From positions 111,980-175,979 of the forward strand of contig NZ_JADVOP010000001.1 in assembly GCF_016508585.1 (NCBI RefSeq): 64,000 nt of DNA, read 5' to 3'. Below the pieces are notes generated by a model, which saw only the letters and a program-made list of their open reading frames with translations, was not told the origin of the DNA and ran no database searches. Below are positions 28,637 to 37,731 of this stretch, one piece after another (positions within the stretch are counted from its first letter, which is position 1; each line of letters opens with the position of its first letter). The translations under genes and the position numbers were made by a program. This DNA comes from Acinetobacter baumannii (GTDB lineage: Bacteria > Pseudomonadota > Gammaproteobacteria > Pseudomonadales > Moraxellaceae).

Positions 28637-29989
28637 ATGCGTCTATCTAAAAAAGAACTGATCAACAAGCAACATAATAGTATTAATCTCAGCCCACCAA
28701 GTTTACTTGCTTTAGGTTTTTTGAGCTTTATTATTATTGGAACAGTATTACTGAAACTCCCTTTTGCCCATCAAGGTGATTTGACTTGGGTTGATGCTCT
28801 CTTTACGGCGACATCTGCAGTAACGATTACAGGACTTTCTGTTGTCAATATCGGTGAATCACTGACTACATTCGGTCAAGTGGTGGTCATGATCTTGATT
28901 CAATGCGGCGGTTTGGGATTTATGACTTTTGCAATCCTCGCTGCCCTGAGCCTATCTTCCAAAATCGGGCTGAAACAGCAAATCATGGCACAAGAAACCA
29001 TTGGGCAAACCAGTCTAGCAAGAGCAACTTTTACGGTTAAAGGTGTTTTTCTCTATTCCTTATTTTTTGAAGCGATTGGCACGGGTATTTTAACCATGGC
29101 ATGGTCACATCATTATGATCTAGAGCATGCTTTCTTCTATGCCCTGTTTTACAGTATTTCTGCATTTAACAATGGTGGATTCTCGCTATTCCCCAACAGT
29201 TTAATGAGTTTCTCAGATCAGTATATGGTGACTTTTACCATCAGTATGCTGTATATCATTGGTGGTATCGGTTTTGTTGTGTTGATGGACATCAAGAAAG
29301 CCAAGCGCTGGAAGAAGCTTTCAACCAACAGCAAATTAATTCTATCTACCATTGCCGGGCTCAATCTTTTTGCATTTATCGTGATTTGGGCGATTGAAGC
29401 ATCTAATCCACTCACACTGGCACCGATGACATTCGGTGATCAGGCACTCAATGCATGGTTTCATGCAACCGTTCCCCGTTCATCTGGCTTTAACAGTCTG
29501 GAAGTCAGCAGTATGACCAATGCATCCACCTTAATCACCATGGTTTTAATGTTTATTGGGGGTGGATCGCTCAGTACAGCTGGGGGGATTAAAGTGGGTA
29601 CATTTATCATTATGATCTTGAGCGTCATCACTTTTTTAAAACGTTCAGATGAAATTACCGTATTTGGTCATTCCGTTTCTCATCAAGCCACATTTAAAGC
29701 ACTGGCAGTCATTGCAATCACATCTCTTCTGATTTTGATTGGCTTTTTTACCTTATTGATTCTTGAACCGGATAAAAAGTTTTTAGATTTATTATTTGAA
29801 GCCGTTTCCGCAGCTTGTACTGTTGGTTTATCACGAGGAATAACTGAAAACCTGCATGCAGGCAGTCAAATTGCCCTGATCTGTCTCATGTTTGCTGGAC
29901 GTCTTGGTCCACTTACATTGGCTTATCTGATTGCGACACCAAATAAAAGTCGCGTGCGCCATCCCACTACAGAAATTCAAGTGGGTTAA
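28637..29989 (+). CDS. ktrB: Ktr/Trk-type K+ uptake channel subunit (TrkH/KtrB family)
   Basis: The 450-aa membrane protein forms the K+ (or Na+-dependent K+) translocation pore. Four M1-P-M2 repeats are present; the first selectivity-filter region reads TSAVTITGLSV, and later ones include SISAFNNGGFSLF, TVPRSSGFNSLEV and EAVSAACTVGLSRGI. A Gly in each filter is kept. The KtrB length (about 450) and the one-unit KtrA partner fit the Ktr rather than the Trk system. A long inverted-repeat terminator follows. Confidence 0.9.
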   Translation: MRLSKKELINKQHNSINLSPPSLLALGFLSFIIIGTVLLKLPFAHQGDLTWVDALFTATSAVTITGLSVVNIGESLTTFGQVVVMILIQCGGLGFMTFAILAALSLSSKIGLKQQIMAQETIGQTSLARATFTVKGVFLYSLFFEAIGTGILTMAWSHHYDLEHAFFYALFYSISAFNNGGFSLFPNSLMSFSDQYMVTFTISMLYIIGGIGFVVLMDIKKAKRWKKLSTNSKLILSTIAGLNLFAFIVIWAIEASNPLTLAPMTFGDQALNAWFHATVPRSSGFNSLEVSSMTNASTLITMVLMFIGGGSLSTAGGIKVGTFIIMILSVITFLKRSDEITVFGHSVSHQATFKALAVIAITSLLILIGFFTLLILEPDKKFLDLLFEAVSAACTVGLSRGITENLHAGSQIALICLMFAGRLGPLTLAYLIATPNKSRVRHPTTEIQVG

Positions 29990-30106
29990 CTTCTGTCTTG
30001 GTACACAAATGCCTAAAGATCATTCAACACATAGCCACCAGCTTATTTTGCCAAGACAGTGTTAAGTTTGTTGTCTATATTTAAATAAGCTGTACTGATA
30101 GCATTA

Positions 30107-30145
30107 AAAAAAAGCGATCTTATTTTTGACTGAGATCGCTTTTTT
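30107..30145. terminator. Bidirectional terminator between ktrB and zapE
   Basis: AAAAAAGCGATCT (30108-30120) and AGATCGCTTTTT (from 30133) form a stem with A-run and T-run on the two sides, suited to both converging genes. Confidence 0.85.
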
Positions 30146-30160
30146 ATCTCTTTGAATGAA

Positions 30161-31315
30161 TTATTCAACTTCCAGTTCACTGTTTCCTTTAATCAGACGA
30201 TGTTCTGACTGTAAATATTCATCAGACTGCATTTCCAATAAACGTGAACGGGTACGTTCAATTTCAAAGGCAAGTTTTTCACCTTGATAAATTTCAATAA
30301 TTGAATCTTCAGAGGTCAACAATAATTTTACTCCACGATCATAAAACTCATCGACCAGATAAATAAAACGCCGTGTTCCTTCTGAAAGCAAATCAGTCAA
30401 ATGTGGGACATTACTCACCAGCACAGTATTATAAATATTTGCAATTTCAATAAAATCCGATGGACTTCGCGGCTTCATACAGAGCTCCCGGAAATCACAC
30501 CATAATACATCCTCAGTATGCCCCAGAGTTTCAACAATACGATTGTTGATGGTGATCGGTTCTTCCGACACTGTCTGTGAAGCGGTTAAAGCACTAAATC
30601 GCTTTGCCATCCAAACTTTATTATCATCGCTAAGCGGTGCTTTGAATAATTGGGCCTGCTTCAATACACGTAAACGATAATCCACACCCGCATCGACATT
30701 TAAAACCACACAATGGGTTTTTACCATTTCAATGGTTGGAATAAAACGATCGCGGTGGATACCATTTTTGTATAAGCCATCTGGCGCTATATTTGATGTC
30801 GCCACCAAAGTAATGCCGCGAGTAAATAACTTCTGAAACAAGTCACTCAGAATCATCGCATCAGTTACATTGGATACAAAGAATTCATCAAAGCAGATGA
30901 CAACAGCTTCTTTGTAAATCTGATCCGCCACCATATCCAAAGGATTACGCTGACCAGATAATTTATTGAGTTCTTTATGAACAAATTGCATAAAGTGATG
31001 AAAATGCATCCGTGTTTTTCGACGAAATGGAATGGAATCGTAAAATTGGTCCATTAACCATGTTTTTCCACGTCCTACCCCGCCCCACATGTAGACACCT
31101 TTGGGCGCTGTTTGACGACGGAAACGACGGAAAGCCTTTTTTGAAGCTTTATAACGATTAATCAGCTCTTGCCATACACGTTCCAGCTCATGTACTGCTT
31201 GTGCCTGAGCATCATCGGGTAAAAATTGCCCAGAGGATAATGCTTTTGCATAACGCTCAGCAGGTGAAACGGGAGTAAATGCTGTTGAGGAAGTTCTATT
31301 CTGATCTAATAACAT
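30161..31315 (-). CDS. zapE: Cell division protein ZapE (AFG1-like ATPase)
   Basis: The 384-aa AAA+-like ATPase has Walker A GGVGRGKTWLMD and Walker B VVICFDEFFVSNVTDAM, followed by GITLVATSNIAPDGLYKNG. These are the AFG1/ZapE hallmarks. ZapE acts on the Z-ring in division in gammaproteobacteria. The C-terminal domain (KPRSPSDFIEIANIYNTVLVSNVPHL) matches the family. It is convergent with ktrB, and transcribed alone; a 60-aa minus-strand frame upstream is a shadow. Confidence 0.94.
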   Translation of the reverse strand: MLLDQNRTSSTAFTPVSPAERYAKALSSGQFLPDDAQAQAVHELERVWQELINRYKASKKAFRRFRRQTAPKGVYMWGGVGRGKTWLMDQFYDSIPFRRKTRMHFHHFMQFVHKELNKLSGQRNPLDMVADQIYKEAVVICFDEFFVSNVTDAMILSDLFQKLFTRGITLVATSNIAPDGLYKNGIHRDRFIPTIEMVKTHCVVLNVDAGVDYRLRVLKQAQLFKAPLSDDNKVWMAKRFSALTASQTVSEEPITINNRIVETLGHTEDVLWCDFRELCMKPRSPSDFIEIANIYNTVLVSNVPHLTDLLSEGTRRFIYLVDEFYDRGVKLLLTSEDSIIEIYQGEKLAFEIERTRSRLLEMQSDEYLQSEHRLIKGNSELEVE

Positions 31316-31424
31316 ATCGTATTGTTACTTTTAAAGGCTGAAGGAAGTATAGCGAAGATTTATTTTTGATAAATAAAACTTTGGCATAATTTCTATACTG
31401 TATTTCATTTTTAACACCACCTGT

Positions 31425-32435
31425 TTATTTACCGTACTGTCGAGGGCTTTGTCCAAACCAACGCTTAAAGGCATGATTAAATGCCGCAGGTTCTGAATAG
31501 CCCAACAATTCGGCAATCACTTCAATCGAATACTCTTTATATTCAATCAAACGTAAAGCTTTATGTTTAATGAGCTGCTCTCGAATCTGTTTATAGCTCG
31601 TATTCAATTGTTGCAACTGATGACGCAAAGTACGCTCAGGAACATTTAAAGCCTGTGCAACCTCAGCCATAGATGGAATGACGCCTTGTTGTAATTCCAA
31701 ATAATCATTCACCCGTTGAATCAGCGGAGCCACTTTCTGCTCTTCAGCATTCAAGCGTTCAATTTCAGCAATACATTTTGCCTCATAAACCCGATGGGTA
31801 ATGGGATCAGCAGAAGGTATGGGCAATTGCATTACATCTTCATTAATCCAAAATGCAGCTTTATCACAATTAAAGTGTAAATCTGAACCATAATAATCAT
31901 GGTATTGTTTTAAAATAACCGGGTCTTGAGGTTGCTGAAATGGCAATTCAATTCTGACACTTGGTGCAGTTAATCCCATCATTTTATAAATATCGTCGAG
32001 AAATTTATAAGTGCCTGAAATTTCACATTGTGCCCGAAGTAATCCCATTTCGGTTTCCAAATCCACTGGTTGATAGGTCAGTGCAATTTGATGGTCACCT
32101 TTTTCAAGCCCGAGTACTCCGTACAGATAGGTCAAACCTTGATAACGAATCCCATTTTGAATTGCATCACCGACATTGTTGCAAGTCACCAATAACATCA
32201 ATAAGGGACCATATCCTGCAAGCGAATAGTGCTGACCAATGAATAATCCTGTTTCAGGTTGCACACCCTGACCGATAATTTTCTGGATATCCCACTCTAA
32301 ACTGGGATGAATAATTGAACTCGGATCAAGCGCGTCAGCTTTAATCCCGACACTTGCAAGTCGAGAGTCCACATCAATTCCCGCATTACGCATACCATGA
32401 ATTAAATACATCAAACCGAGAATCGATCGCTTCAT
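31425..32435 (-). CDS. AraC-family regulator with Arabinose_bd-type N-terminal domain
   Basis: The 336-aa regulator has an N-terminal effector domain of the PF12625 kind (SLAGYGPLLMLLVTCNNVGDAIQNGIRYQ) and a C-terminal AraC double helix-turn-helix. The latter has MAEVAQALNVPERTLRHQLQQLN and IAELLGYSEPAAFNHAFKRWFGQSPRQYGK. It is divergent from a flavin monooxygenase gene, which is the likely target. Such regulators often sense lipids or aromatic compounds; the effector here is unknown. Confidence 0.92.
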   Translation of the reverse strand: MKRSILGLMYLIHGMRNAGIDVDSRLASVGIKADALDPSSIIHPSLEWDIQKIIGQGVQPETGLFIGQHYSLAGYGPLLMLLVTCNNVGDAIQNGIRYQGLTYLYGVLGLEKGDHQIALTYQPVDLETEMGLLRAQCEISGTYKFLDDIYKMMGLTAPSVRIELPFQQPQDPVILKQYHDYYGSDLHFNCDKAAFWINEDVMQLPIPSADPITHRVYEAKCIAEIERLNAEEQKVAPLIQRVNDYLELQQGVIPSMAEVAQALNVPERTLRHQLQQLNTSYKQIREQLIKHKALRLIEYKEYSIEVIAELLGYSEPAAFNHAFKRWFGQSPRQYGK

Positions 32436-32589
32436 TTCATCATCATTTCATTTTCACCCAAACTTTTTACTACAAAGTCAACATTTTGGGAATTGCCGAA
32501 TATATCAATTTTTATGTCATTGCAATCATATTTCAAATCCAACAGTTTCGATATTCTATGCAAAACTGGAAAACTCAGAGTGAAGAAAA

Positions 32590-34113
32590 ATGAGTACAAC
32601 ATCTGCGGTTCAAGCAAACACACAAACAACACAGGTTGCCATCATTGGTGCCGGCTTTGGAGGATTAGCCATGGCAATCCGCTTAATAAAAGCCAACATC
32701 CATGATTTTATTATTGTTGAAAAAGCCAATGATGTTGGGGGAACATGGCGTGAAAACCAGTATCCAGGTGCTGCTTGTGATGTTCAGTCGCACATGTACT
32801 CACTTTCATTTGCGCCCAAAACAGATTGGTCTAAACGTTATGCGGAAGCACCTGAAATTTTTGATTATATTCAAGATTTGATTCAACAATACGATTTAAA
32901 AAAATATATCCAATTTAATCAAGAAGTCATTGCCGCACATTATCATGAAGATCGGTTTAATTGGCATTTAGCATTAAAAAATGGTCAGCAAATTAACGCT
33001 CAATTTGTTATTTTTGCATCGGGCCCCCTGCATGTTCCACAAATACCACAGATTAAAGGCATTGAAAAATTTAAAGGTGAAGTATTCCACTCTTCTCAAT
33101 GGAACCATAAATATAACCTGAATCAAAAGAATGTTGCCTCTATTGGTACAGGAGGAAGTGCAATTCAGTATATTCCCGAAATCGCGGATAAAGTTCAAAA
33201 TCTCTATGTGTTGCAACGAACACCCGCCTGGGTAATCCCACGTGACGAACGCGCATACAATGCTCTTGATAAAAAACTATTTCAACGCTTTGAATGGTTT
33301 AGAAAACTGCATCGTGCCCGTTTATATTGGTCAAATGAGTCGCGTGTGGTCCCAATTGTCAAGCCACAAATCATGAAATACGGTCAAAAACTTGCTGAAG
33401 CCTTTATTAGATTTCAGGTCAAAGATCAGCAAACCGCACAAAAACTCATCCCTGATTATGTTATGGGCTGTAAACGGATTTTGATTTCAAATAAATATTT
33501 CCCAACTTTCAATCGCGACAATGTTGAACTGATCACTGATGCCATTCAAGAAATAACCGAGGACAGCATCATCACGAAAGATGGTAAAGCACGCCAAATT
33601 GATTGCTTAATCTATGGCACTGGTTTTATTACCGATCCCCGTATTTATTTAAAATCTTTTGATTGCTATGGGGAAAATGGTCTTGAGTTAAAACAAGCTT
33701 GGAAAGACGGTGCAGAAAGCTACTATGGCGTCATTACCAAAGGCTTTCCAAACTTATTCCAATTGCTTGGACCAAATACTGTATTAGGGCATAATTCTGT
33801 TATTTTCATGATCGAGTCTCAGGTCAATTATATTTTACAATTGATTCAGATGGTGCAAAACACCCAAACCCAGGCTGTTGTGGTTAAAGCAGAAATTCAA
33901 GATCGATTTAATGACAAAGTACAAAAGCAGCTCGAAGGTACGGTTTGGCAATCCGGATGTGTCAGTTGGTATCAACAGGATGGCGGTAAAAACTTTGCAC
34001 TTTGGCCAACATATACTTGGAAGTTTTGGTTAGAAACACGCAAGATCAACCCAGGCAATTTTAGGTTGTTGGGCAAACAACAAAAGGTTCAGGCCAAACC
34101 TCAAGCTGCATAA
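32590..34113 (+). CDS. Flavin-binding (Baeyer-Villiger-type) monooxygenase
   Basis: The 507-aa protein binds FAD through GAGFGGLAMAIRLI (residues ~19-32) and NADPH through the second GxGxxx motif IGTGGSAIQYIPE (~185). The BVMO fingerprint F-x-G-x-x-x-H-x-x-x-W is at residues 161-171 (FKGEVFHSSQW), with Asn172 where Pro or Asp is usual. The DVGGTWRENQYPGAACD stretch is typical of type I BVMOs. It may oxidise ketones or fatty-chain substrates; substrate unknown. Its divergent AraC neighbour is the likely regulator. Confidence 0.9.
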   Translation: MSTTSAVQANTQTTQVAIIGAGFGGLAMAIRLIKANIHDFIIVEKANDVGGTWRENQYPGAACDVQSHMYSLSFAPKTDWSKRYAEAPEIFDYIQDLIQQYDLKKYIQFNQEVIAAHYHEDRFNWHLALKNGQQINAQFVIFASGPLHVPQIPQIKGIEKFKGEVFHSSQWNHKYNLNQKNVASIGTGGSAIQYIPEIADKVQNLYVLQRTPAWVIPRDERAYNALDKKLFQRFEWFRKLHRARLYWSNESRVVPIVKPQIMKYGQKLAEAFIRFQVKDQQTAQKLIPDYVMGCKRILISNKYFPTFNRDNVELITDAIQEITEDSIITKDGKARQIDCLIYGTGFITDPRIYLKSFDCYGENGLELKQAWKDGAESYYGVITKGFPNLFQLLGPNTVLGHNSVIFMIESQVNYILQLIQMVQNTQTQAVVVKAEIQDRFNDKVQKQLEGTVWQSGCVSWYQQDGGKNFALWPTYTWKFWLETRKINPGNFRLLGKQQKVQAKPQAA

Positions 34114-34162
34114 TTTTTTATGATCTGATCACAATATTGCAAACAGCTTTTAAAAGCTCCGT

Positions 34163-34193
34163 TATAATAGATAGGTTCTCACTACCTATCTAT
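34163..34193 (+). promoter_or_regulatory. -10 and inverted repeat immediately before the LysO-like gene
   Basis: A good TATAAT (34163-34168) overlaps the left arm ATAGATAGGT (34167-34176) of a perfect 10-bp inverted repeat whose right arm ACCTATCTAT ends at 34193, four T before ATG 34198. No ribosome site is visible. The dyad could be an operator, an attenuator or a terminator for the monooxygenase. Confidence 0.5.
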
Positions 34194-34197
34194 TTTT

Positions 34198-35106
34198 ATG
34201 CAATCGCTTTGGTTAATTTTCCAACTCTTATTTTGCTTATTTTTTGGATTTGTTCTCGCTCGAAGAATTCCTCAAGTTATCGAAAAAATCGCATTCAAGA
34301 TATTGCCTTATTTTACTTATATTTTGTTGATTGCCATTGCAATTGAATTTTCTCAAACCATTCATAATATTACCAGTCCCACACAGATTCTCACCAGTGC
34401 TGCAACCATTGCACTGAGCACTTCACTGGGAGCATTTGTCTGTTGCTATCTGGTGTTTAAAGCCATTGGTCTTAAACCTGCTCAAGGTAAAGTTTCTGCC
34501 GAATTACTGCTTGGTTCTTTATTGAATATTAGTTATGCATTTATTGCTTTGGCTGTGGGTTATGCTGTGGCAGAGTTTGCGCACTATGCCAGTGTCCCCT
34601 TGCATATCAGTACATGGAACTTACTATTGCTCTATATGCTATTGATTGGCTTAGATTTGGCTTATTCGCCACTGGATCGTTCATGGTTAAACTGGAAAAT
34701 CATGCTTGTCCCATTGGCTTGTGTGATCGGTTCGTTATTAGGAGCCTTTGCAGCTTTTTTCTTGGTTCACGATATCAGCATGCGAGATATGATTATGTTG
34801 TCACAAGGTTATGGATTTTACTCTATGACTGGGATTGTAGTCACTGAATTGAAGAATGCACACTTAGGCAGTATTGCCTTAATGAATGATTTGTTTAGAG
34901 AAATTTTTGCGATTTTATTGATGTACCTCATCGGTTGGCGCTACCCTCGTTCAGCAATTTCATCAGCAGGCGCCACAGCCATGGATGTTACTTTACCTAT
35001 GGTCAAACAAGCCTGTGGAAATGATTTTATTCCGCATGCCATGGTCAGTGGTTTTATCCTTTCTGTACTTGCACCGATAGCGGTGAGTGTATTGGCAGCA
35101 CTTTAA
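34198..35106 (+). CDS. LysO-family membrane protein, possible lysine exporter
   Basis: This 302-aa inner-membrane protein has about 8 to 9 hydrophobic segments, with conserved-looking SAELLLGSLLNISYAF, DRSWLNWKI and the motif SQGYGFYSMTGIVV, seen in LysO/DUF340 proteins. The YbjE/LysO family exports L-lysine and thialysine. Topology and length match (E. coli LysO 299 aa). The lysine role is assigned by family only. ATG 34198 lacks a clear ribosome site. It is convergent with pyrF. Confidence 0.8.
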   Translation: MQSLWLIFQLLFCLFFGFVLARRIPQVIEKIAFKILPYFTYILLIAIAIEFSQTIHNITSPTQILTSAATIALSTSLGAFVCCYLVFKAIGLKPAQGKVSAELLLGSLLNISYAFIALAVGYAVAEFAHYASVPLHISTWNLLLLYMLLIGLDLAYSPLDRSWLNWKIMLVPLACVIGSLLGAFAAFFLVHDISMRDMIMLSQGYGFYSMTGIVVTELKNAHLGSIALMNDLFREIFAILLMYLIGWRYPRSAISSAGATAMDVTLPMVKQACGNDFIPHAMVSGFILSVLAPIAVSVLAAL

Positions 35107-35164
35107 ATGCATATGATTTTATTGGACCCATTCTATAAATAGATTTTTATTCCCGTTAAAAAAT

Positions 35165-35201
35165 AAACCCTCTGTTCCTGATTAAGAAAAGAGGGTTTTT
35201 T
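35165..35201. terminator. Bidirectional terminator between the LysO-like gene and pyrF
   Basis: AAACCCTCT (35165-35173) pairs with AGAGGGTTT (35190-35198), followed by T-run. It serves both converging genes. Confidence 0.8.
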
Positions 35202-35215
35202 AGCCTGCCACTAAG

Positions 35216-35896
35216 TTATAATGTCGCTAAAATATCTTTGAGCATTTGACTCGGATTCTCTGACTGAGTAATTGGTCGACCAATCACTAAATGTGTTGAA
35301 CCATCCAACATGGCTTGCTTCGGTGTTACAATTCTTTTTTGATCATCTGCATTTGTACCTGCCGGGCGGATGCCAGGTGTAACGAGAGCAAATTCTGCAC
35401 CTAAATCTTGACGCAACATTTTTGCTTCTTGTGCAGAACACACTACACCATCCAAACCACTATCTTGAGTAAGTTTAGCAAGACGTTTCACCTGTTCAAA
35501 AGGCTCAATATCCAAACCAATATCCCGCAGATCTTCCCGTCCCATTGAGGTCAAAACAGTTACGGCTATCAGCTGTGTAGAATAATTACCCGCTTTTAAA
35601 CGTTCTACACAAGTTTCCATCATCTTGCGGCCACCAGAAGCATGTACATTGACCATCCATACCCCCAAGTCAGCCGCGGCACACACCGCCTGCGCAGTCG
35701 TGTTTGGAATATCATGAAATTTTAAATCTAAAAAAACTTCAAAGCCATGATCATGCAATGCTTTTACTACACTTGGACCTTCATGAGTAAATAATTCTTT
35801 GCCTACTTTTAAGCGGCATAGTGATGGATCCAACTGATCGGCAATTGTTAGGGCGTCATATTGGCTTTTTGCATCTAGGGCGACAATAATACTCAC
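35216..35896 (-). CDS. pyrF: Orotidine 5'-phosphate decarboxylase
   Basis: The 226-aa TIM-barrel enzyme makes UMP from OMP, last step of pyrimidine synthesis. The active site is in [17 protein letters not shown] (Lys-Asp pair), with [10 protein letters not shown] and [18 protein letters not shown]. It is shorter than E. coli PyrF (245 aa) but has all catalytic motifs. It is transcribed alone, convergent with the LysO-like gene. Confidence 0.97.
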   Translation of the reverse strand: MSIIVALDAKSQYDALTIADQLDPSLCRLKVGKELFTHEGPSVVKALHDHGFEVFLDLKFHDIPNTTAQAVCAAADLGVWMVNVHASGGRKMMETCVERLKAGNYSTQLIAVTVLTSMGREDLRDIGLDIEPFEQVKRLAKLTQDSGLDGVVCSAQEAKMLRQDLGAEFALVTPGIRPAGTNADDQKRIVTPKQAMLDGSTHLVIGRPITQSENPSQMLKDILATL

Positions 35897-35999
35897 AGAT
35901 CTTCATTCCATCACATAAAATTTGGCACATTATAAAGTGATTAACAAAAGCAGAAAACCAACATCAGCAAAAAACTCAATCTAACATGGCAAAATATCT

Positions 36000-36548
36000 C
36001 TATCTCTGTTCAGAAATTAAAATTGCGCGTGTATCTTGCTCTAGTGCTTCAAAGATGTGTTCTTGATCTGCAGGATAAGACATATAATCTCCAGCATTAA
36101 GAACTTCACTGGCATCGATTAAACCCACTTTGGCAGATCCTTGCATAATAATAATATGTTCAACACTTCCAACAGGATGCGGTTGGCTACAACGTGGCTC
36201 ACCAGGTTGAGTGGTTAAAATATACACATCACGCCTTGCATTCGGTGGGCAAGTTGCCAACAAAACTGCTTGATAATTTGATATTTCAGATGTTACAGAT
36301 GCGCCATCACCATAACGAATAATGTGAGATGTTTGTGTTTGAGCCTCGACTAATTTAGCAAAAGGGATATTTAACGCTACACATAATGCCCATAGGGTCT
36401 CTAGGCTAGGATTACCTTGCCCAGACTCAAGTTGAGAAAGTGTTGACTTTGCAACGCCAGCACGCCTAGCAACTTCACCCAATGATAATCCAGCGTTCGT
36501 TCTTTCTGTGTGCAAGTTTTTTGCAATGATTTCAATTGGGATAGACAT
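36000..36548 (-). CDS. XRE-family regulator with C-terminal cupin domain
   Basis: This protein of about 182 aa has an N-terminal Cro/C1-type helix-turn-helix (GLSLGEVARRAGVAKSTLSQLESGQGNPSLETL) and a C-terminal cupin (VEHIIIMQGSAKVGLI...GDYMSYPADQEHIF). Such regulators often bind small metabolites. ATG 36548 has a GAGGTG site just upstream; the GTG at 36554 would leave none. It is divergent from azlCD, with two matching inverted repeats between them, so it probably represses azlCD and itself. The effector is unknown. Confidence 0.92.
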   Translation of the reverse strand: MSIPIEIIAKNLHTERTNAGLSLGEVARRAGVAKSTLSQLESGQGNPSLETLWALCVALNIPFAKLVEAQTQTSHIIRYGDGASVTSEISNYQAVLLATCPPNARRDVYILTTQPGEPRCSQPHPVGSVEHIIIMQGSAKVGLIDASEVLNAGDYMSYPADQEHIFEALEQDTRAILISEQR

Positions 36549-36570
36549 TTTCACCTCAAAAAGTACGATC

Positions 36571-36586
36571 GTTCGATTTGACGAAC
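36571..36586. promoter_or_regulatory. Operator-like inverted repeat, copy 1
   Basis: GTTCG-N6-CGAAC at 36571-36586 (central ATTTGA), 23 bases before the XRE-regulator start. A second copy with the same arms and spacer lies 47 bases away. Confidence 0.7.
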
Positions 36587-36617
36587 AAAAATAATATCAC
36601 TATTATAACAAATGAGC

Positions 36618-36633
36618 GTTCGCCATATCGAAC
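36618..36633. promoter_or_regulatory. Operator-like inverted repeat, copy 2
   Basis: GTTCG-N6-CGAAC at 36618-36633 (central CCATAT), 31 bases before azlC. Identical arms to copy 1 with different spacers point to a protein-binding site rather than a recent duplication. Confidence 0.7.
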
Positions 36634-36664
36634 AGTTTTGTACTCTAAATCAAGGCCAATTCAG

Positions 36665-37327
36665 ATGAAGTATAAAGAAATTAGAAATTTACCCAGGCCC
36701 ATCGTAAAGTCGATTGTAATCATCTGTATAGCAACCGCCATGATTGGTATTTCACTTGGTTCACTTGCCATAAGCTATCAGCTCCCTATTTGGATACCAT
36801 TGTTGCTATCCACCTGTGTGCTGGCAGGCGCAGCAGAATTCACCTTCATTGGAATGATTGCTTCTGGAAGCAGTCCCATTACTGCTGCGATTGCAGGCTT
36901 ATTAATTAATTTACGCCATCTTCCTTTTGGTTTGGTAATTCACGATTTTATTGAAAATAACAAATTTAAATACTTTGCAACACATATTATGAATGATGAA
37001 AGCGTGCTATTTGGACTAACTCAACCTACACATGAGCTAAAACGTAGTGCCTATTGGTTATGTGGAATCGGTATTTTATTTGCTTGGCCCATTGGTGTTT
37101 TGACAGGTTATTTTGTTGGAAGCCATTTAGCTTATGCAAAGCTATTGGGTATTGACACCATTTTTCCGGTGGTTCTCTTTGCACTTACGTTTAAAGCATT
37201 AAAGCAAAAATCAACCCGAAAATCTGCTATTACAGGGGCAATGATTAGCTTAGCAACAGTCCCCTTTCTACCCACAGGAATCCCCATACTCATGTCATTG
37301 TTTGGTCTAATTGCAGGAAGAAAATAA
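36665..37327 (+). CDS. azlC: AzlC-family branched-chain amino acid exporter subunit
   Basis: This inner-membrane protein of about 220 aa is the larger subunit of an AzlCD/YgaZH-type exporter. Family marks are AAEFTFIGMIASGSSPITAAIAGLLINLRHLPFGL and FGLTQPTHELKRSAYWLCGIG. ATG 36665 is preferred over the frame to 36578, which would run through both operators and the promoter. It ends two bases before azlD, so they are co-transcribed. Substrate by family: branched-chain amino acids or analogues. Confidence 0.9.
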   Translation: MKYKEIRNLPRPIVKSIVIICIATAMIGISLGSLAISYQLPIWIPLLLSTCVLAGAAEFTFIGMIASGSSPITAAIAGLLINLRHLPFGLVIHDFIENNKFKYFATHIMNDESVLFGLTQPTHELKRSAYWLCGIGILFAWPIGVLTGYFVGSHLAYAKLLGIDTIFPVVLFALTFKALKQKSTRKSAITGAMISLATVPFLPTGIPILMSLFGLIAGRK

Positions 37328-37328
37328 C

Positions 37329-37661
37329 ATGAATCAACAGATGATTATTCTTATAGGGATTCTACTTCTTGCAATAGGTACATATCTCATTCGATATTCG
37401 GGATTTGTATTTAATCAATATTTTTCCATCAGCAAACAACAAGAACAGCTGTTTAATGATGCAGCAACAACATTACTTTTTTCTATTGCTATTTTGAGTA
37501 CTTTTTTTGAAGCTAACGGATGGGCTGATTTTGCAAGAATCTGTGGTGTGTTGGTTGCCTTATATTTGATATGGAAAAATTATTCACTGATCACCATTAT
37601 TTTTATTGCAACACTGACCACGACTTTGTTCCGATTGATCATATCGTGCGATTTTAATTGA
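37329..37661 (+). CDS. azlD: AzlD-family branched-chain amino acid exporter subunit
   Basis: This 110-aa membrane protein has about four hydrophobic segments and begins MNQQMIILIGILLLAIGTYLIRYSGFVF, the AzlD pattern with T-Y-L-x-R. GGAAG at the end of azlC gives its ribosome site. It is the partner of azlC, ended by a bidirectional terminator. Confidence 0.88.
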   Translation: MNQQMIILIGILLLAIGTYLIRYSGFVFNQYFSISKQQEQLFNDAATTLLFSIAILSTFFEANGWADFARICGVLVALYLIWKNYSLITIIFIATLTTTLFRLIISCDFN

Positions 37662-37685
37662 GATCTAAAAATCAATACCCCAAAC

Positions 37686-37720
37686 AAAAAGCGCTTTTCC
37701 TGTAAAGAAAAGCGCTTTTT
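37686..37720. terminator. Bidirectional terminator between azlD and lapA
   Basis: Perfect 14-bp stem AAAAAGCGCTTTTC (37686-37699) with GAAAAGCGCTTTTT (37707-37720) and 7-base loop. Confidence 0.9.
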
Positions 37721-37731
37721 TAGCATAATGA

